Origin: Rhynchopus sp. YZ270_cl-10
Taxonomy: Eukaryota > Euglenozoa > Diplonemea > Diplonemida > Diplonemidae
Length of the DNA: 64,000 bases
Direction: 5' to 3'
Assembly (NCBI GenBank): GCA_964035575.1
Contig: OZ037836.1
Coordinates: forward strand, 1,798,001 to 1,862,000
The notes under the pieces are model-generated. The model searched no databases. It was not told the origin of the DNA and saw nothing but the letters and a program-made list of their open reading frames with translations. Made by a program: the position numbers and the translations under genes. The number at the start of each line of letters is the position of its first letter. Within the stretch, counting starts at the first letter, position 1. This document shows, piece by piece, positions 62,122 through 64,000 of the stretch.

Positions 62122-62973
62122 ATGGAAATATGTGTGAAGAGCTTTGACGGAGAGAAGTACACAGTCGATGTGGGTGTGGATGATACAACTGCGGACATAC
62201 GGCGGAAGGTGGCGTCTGCAGCAGAGTTGTGCGAAGACGGCTTTGACATGAGCTTCGGAGGGAAGCTGCTGGCCGAAGGAGACGACACGACACAGCTGAG
62301 TGCTGGGGACACAGTTGTGCTGACGAAGACGAAGTCGCAGAAGGACGACGCCATTGCAGCTCTTCGTGACTTGGGTGAGACAGCGCTGACGACACAGAAG
62401 TTCAAAGGTCTGGAAGATCCCAAGCTGATTCATTTGTTTCTGCAGGCGGAGGTTGTTACTGAGATCCCCCACTACTTCTTGGAAGGTACCACATTCTCAG
62501 AACTTGATCTCAGTGGTGTGCCAGGTGTGACTGCAGTAGGTTACTCCGTCCTCTACAACTGCACCTCATTGCACACTCTTGATTTATCTGGGTGGAACAA
62601 TGTGACGCACATCCGGCCCTATTTCGTCTCCAACTGCAGCGCATTGAAAACCCTTGACTTATCTGGGTGGAACAATGTAACGACTGTCGGATCCGGATTC
62701 CTCTCCAACTGCAGTGCGTTGACGACACTGGACTTATCTGGGTGGAACAATGTGACGCAGATTGGGAGCTACTTCTTCTTCAACTGCACTTCGTTGGACA
62801 CACTTGACTTGTCTGGGTGGACGAGTGTTACGCAGATTTATCCACACTTCCTGGAAGGATGCAACATACGGACAAGCAGCATCAATGTCACCGGATCGAG
62901 CAGTGTTGTGACGAAATATGTGCACAGCCGTAAGGTAGAGGACGATACCAAACACAAATGTGTGTGCATGTGA
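62122..62973 (+). CDS. Ubl-LRR protein, class B, copy 14
   Basis: 283 residues. Head MEICVKSFDGEKYTVDVG, linker with TALTTQKFKGLEDPKLIHLF, and only five LRRs: GVPGVTAVG, GWNNVTHIR, GWNNVTTVG, GWNNVTQIG and GWTSVTQIY. The second to fifth match the last four units of copy 7, so this is close to copy 7 with its middle removed. The tail HSRKVEDDTKHKCVCM has lost part of the basic run to acidic residues but keeps CVCM. The start is AAAATGG without the CC found in most class B copies. Confidence 0.87.
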   Translation: MEICVKSFDGEKYTVDVGVDDTTADIRRKVASAAELCEDGFDMSFGGKLLAEGDDTTQLSAGDTVVLTKTKSQKDDAIAALRDLGETALTTQKFKGLEDPKLIHLFLQAEVVTEIPHYFLEGTTFSELDLSGVPGVTAVGYSVLYNCTSLHTLDLSGWNNVTHIRPYFVSNCSALKTLDLSGWNNVTTVGSGFLSNCSALTTLDLSGWNNVTQIGSYFFFNCTSLDTLDLSGWTSVTQIYPHFLEGCNIRTSSINVTGSSSVVTKYVHSRKVEDDTKHKCVCM

Positions 62974-63180
62974 GGCACTGTCTGCTCATGCAAGACAACA
63001 CCAAACCTCTTCTTCTTTTCAGCGCACACTCTGCAGTGGGAAATGATCCGAACTACTGTGCACTGATTTTCCGAAAGTCGGAATCTCTGACAAAACGTCG
63101 TCATACCGTCATGAACACAGGCTTGGCAATATCTGATACATCAACCGTGCAGCTTTCTTCCGGACCTCAACCACAGCTAG
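62974..63180. other. Class B 3' flank
   Basis: GGCACTGTCTGCTCATGCAA and onward as after copies 6 and 7, then a 70-base stretch unique to this copy before the coding-like segment. Confidence 0.5.
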
Positions 63181-63504
63181 ATACGCGGCGCCTGCCGAGT
63201 TAACATCGATCTGAGCGAGCTGGGCTCACTAAGATATCTTGCCCGTGGCCAACAGCTCTACAACCTGGGTGCTAATGACCCACCCCTGCACCTACGGACA
63301 ACACTGATCCACTCTAACCTGCAGGTGTCCTGCGGGACGTCTTATACTGGAGCTGAGCTGCGCCTGCACCCGCAGAACAACGACTTCGAATGTGTAAACA
63401 ACAAATACAAGCTACTCCACAGAGTTGAGGACAACGCGTTGTCAAGTACAAATAGCATTCGGGTGACATTGAGTACATATCCTGCAGCAGCAGGTGCTTT
63501 TTGA
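63181..63504 (+). CDS. Open coding-like segment, unknown, possibly a last exon
   Basis: From the base after TAG (63178-63180) to TGA at 63502-63504 the frame is open for 107 codons without an ATG near its start. It reads GACRVNIDLSELGSPRYLAR, LGANDPPLHLRTTLIHSN, AELRLHPQNNDFECVNNKYK, with balanced composition typical of real protein. Two duplicated copies (56037, 61372) are frame-broken and carry the micro-MITE, so this is the least damaged. No family recognised. It may be the 3' exon of a gene once next to the Ubl-LRR unit, or a relic. Confidence 0.4.
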   Translation: MRGACRVNIDLSELGSLRYLARGQQLYNLGANDPPLHLRTTLIHSNLQVSCGTSYTGAELRLHPQNNDFECVNNKYKLLHRVEDNALSSTNSIRVTLSTYPAAAGAF

Positions 63505-63520
63505 CACAGCAACAAAAATA

Positions 63521-63570
63521 GTGGAGTTCATCCTCGGGTGTCTACACTAAAACAAACCAAGTTTTCAAAA
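63521..63570 (+). repeat. Short interspersed repeat, copy 8 of 8
   Basis: GTGGAGTTCATCCTCGGGTG, TCTACACTAAAACAAACC, then AAGTTTTCAAAAATG. It starts 17 bases after the stop of the preceding segment. Confidence 0.6.
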
Positions 63571-64000
63571 ATGCTCGAGAGACTCGTTCCTCTTTGCTTG
63601 TTGCTCAAAAGACTATAAACGGGGGGGAAAAAAGTAAAAGTTGTTTGTTGTTCGCTTCCACCACTTTTTTTTTTTTTCTTCTTCTTCGACTTGATTTACG
63701 ATATGGTTGTGTTTGCCTGAAGTACAGAAAGTGTCGTGGAGCACAGGGGGGGAAAGAGGGGGAAACAAGCGGGGAGCGGGATACGCAGACGCGCGAATTT
63801 TCACGAGGGTCTCGAGCATTTTGTCAAATACTACGTGTTTACTAAAAATAATAAAACCTACATTCTCGAACTTTTCTACTTACGTGATTTTCATTGGACG
63901 CATCCCCGGGGAGCACAAGCAAAGGGTAATGAAAGGGAACAATGAAGATTAAACAAGCTAGAAAAGAGACAGTATATATTTCCGAACACACACATACACA
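63571..64000. other. Window-end spacer with dispersed repeats
   Basis: 63715-63750 (CCTGAAGTACAGAAAGTG..GGAGCACA) is related to 25830-25880. 63857-64000 matches 16226-16335. No gene seen. Confidence 0.5.

Overview
The window looks like a gene-poor, repeat-rich piece of a euglenozoan nuclear genome, most likely a diplonemid. The main clue is a 39-base block at 34207-34245. It has the length and the conserved 3' core (AGTTTCTGTACTTCATTG) of a euglenozoan spliced-leader exon, and its 5' half (ACCAACGATTT) resembles the diplonemid leader as I remember it. Two genes carry GT-AG introns, which fits a diplonemid better than a kinetoplastid. A VIPER/DIRS-type retroelement, previously known from trypanosomes, is also present. 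The species call is inference.

Layout. Positions 1-10851 hold the 3' part of a giant single-pass surface protein made of dozens of six-cysteine EGF-like modules, with a last small exon after a 243-base intron. Positions 10852-16680 are AT-rich, with poly-T/poly-C tracts, small dispersed repeats, two small inverted-repeat elements and a decayed GAF-domain exon on the minus strand. At 16685-18059 is a two-exon inward-rectifier potassium channel whose intron falls inside the TIGYG filter. From 19 kb to the end runs a plus-strand cluster of fourteen paralogues with an N-terminal ubiquitin-like domain followed by 25-residue BspA-type leucine-rich repeats. A multi-pass membrane protein (31.2-31.9 kb) sits among them.

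The Ubl-LRR family has two classes. Class A (about 19.1, 24.0, 29.2 and 52.3 kb) starts MDVHFEDF or MDVTIKGY, has LDLTPL/LDLSPL repeats and usually ends in a basic, nuclear-signal-like tail. Class B (the other ten) starts MEICV, has LDLSGWNNVT repeats and always ends in CVCM, a CaaX-like prenylation signal, often after a polybasic stretch. The heads are almost invariant. Repeat number (about 4-10), repeat order, tails and flanks are mixed between copies, so the cluster looks like a recombining mosaic family.

Mobile DNA. A full-length 7.76-kb LINE (43221-50979, 17-base target duplication) splits one Ubl-LRR gene. A 5'-truncated second LINE (52464-53296, 18-base duplication) splits another. The large LINE's ORF1 contains an OTU-type cysteine-protease domain after an RNase H-like region, and both LINEs end in an unusual Cys/His-rich module. 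A VIPER/DIRS-like element (34207-about 38219) starts exactly at the spliced-leader-like block. Small inverted-repeat elements are a Tc1/pogo-like MITE (TA duplication), a Harbinger-like MITE (TAA duplication) containing about 69 copies of a 7-base tandem repeat, a 137-base foldback element (ATTGT duplication) and a 60-base micro-MITE (TACTT duplication). Related empty sites in this window support several of these calls.
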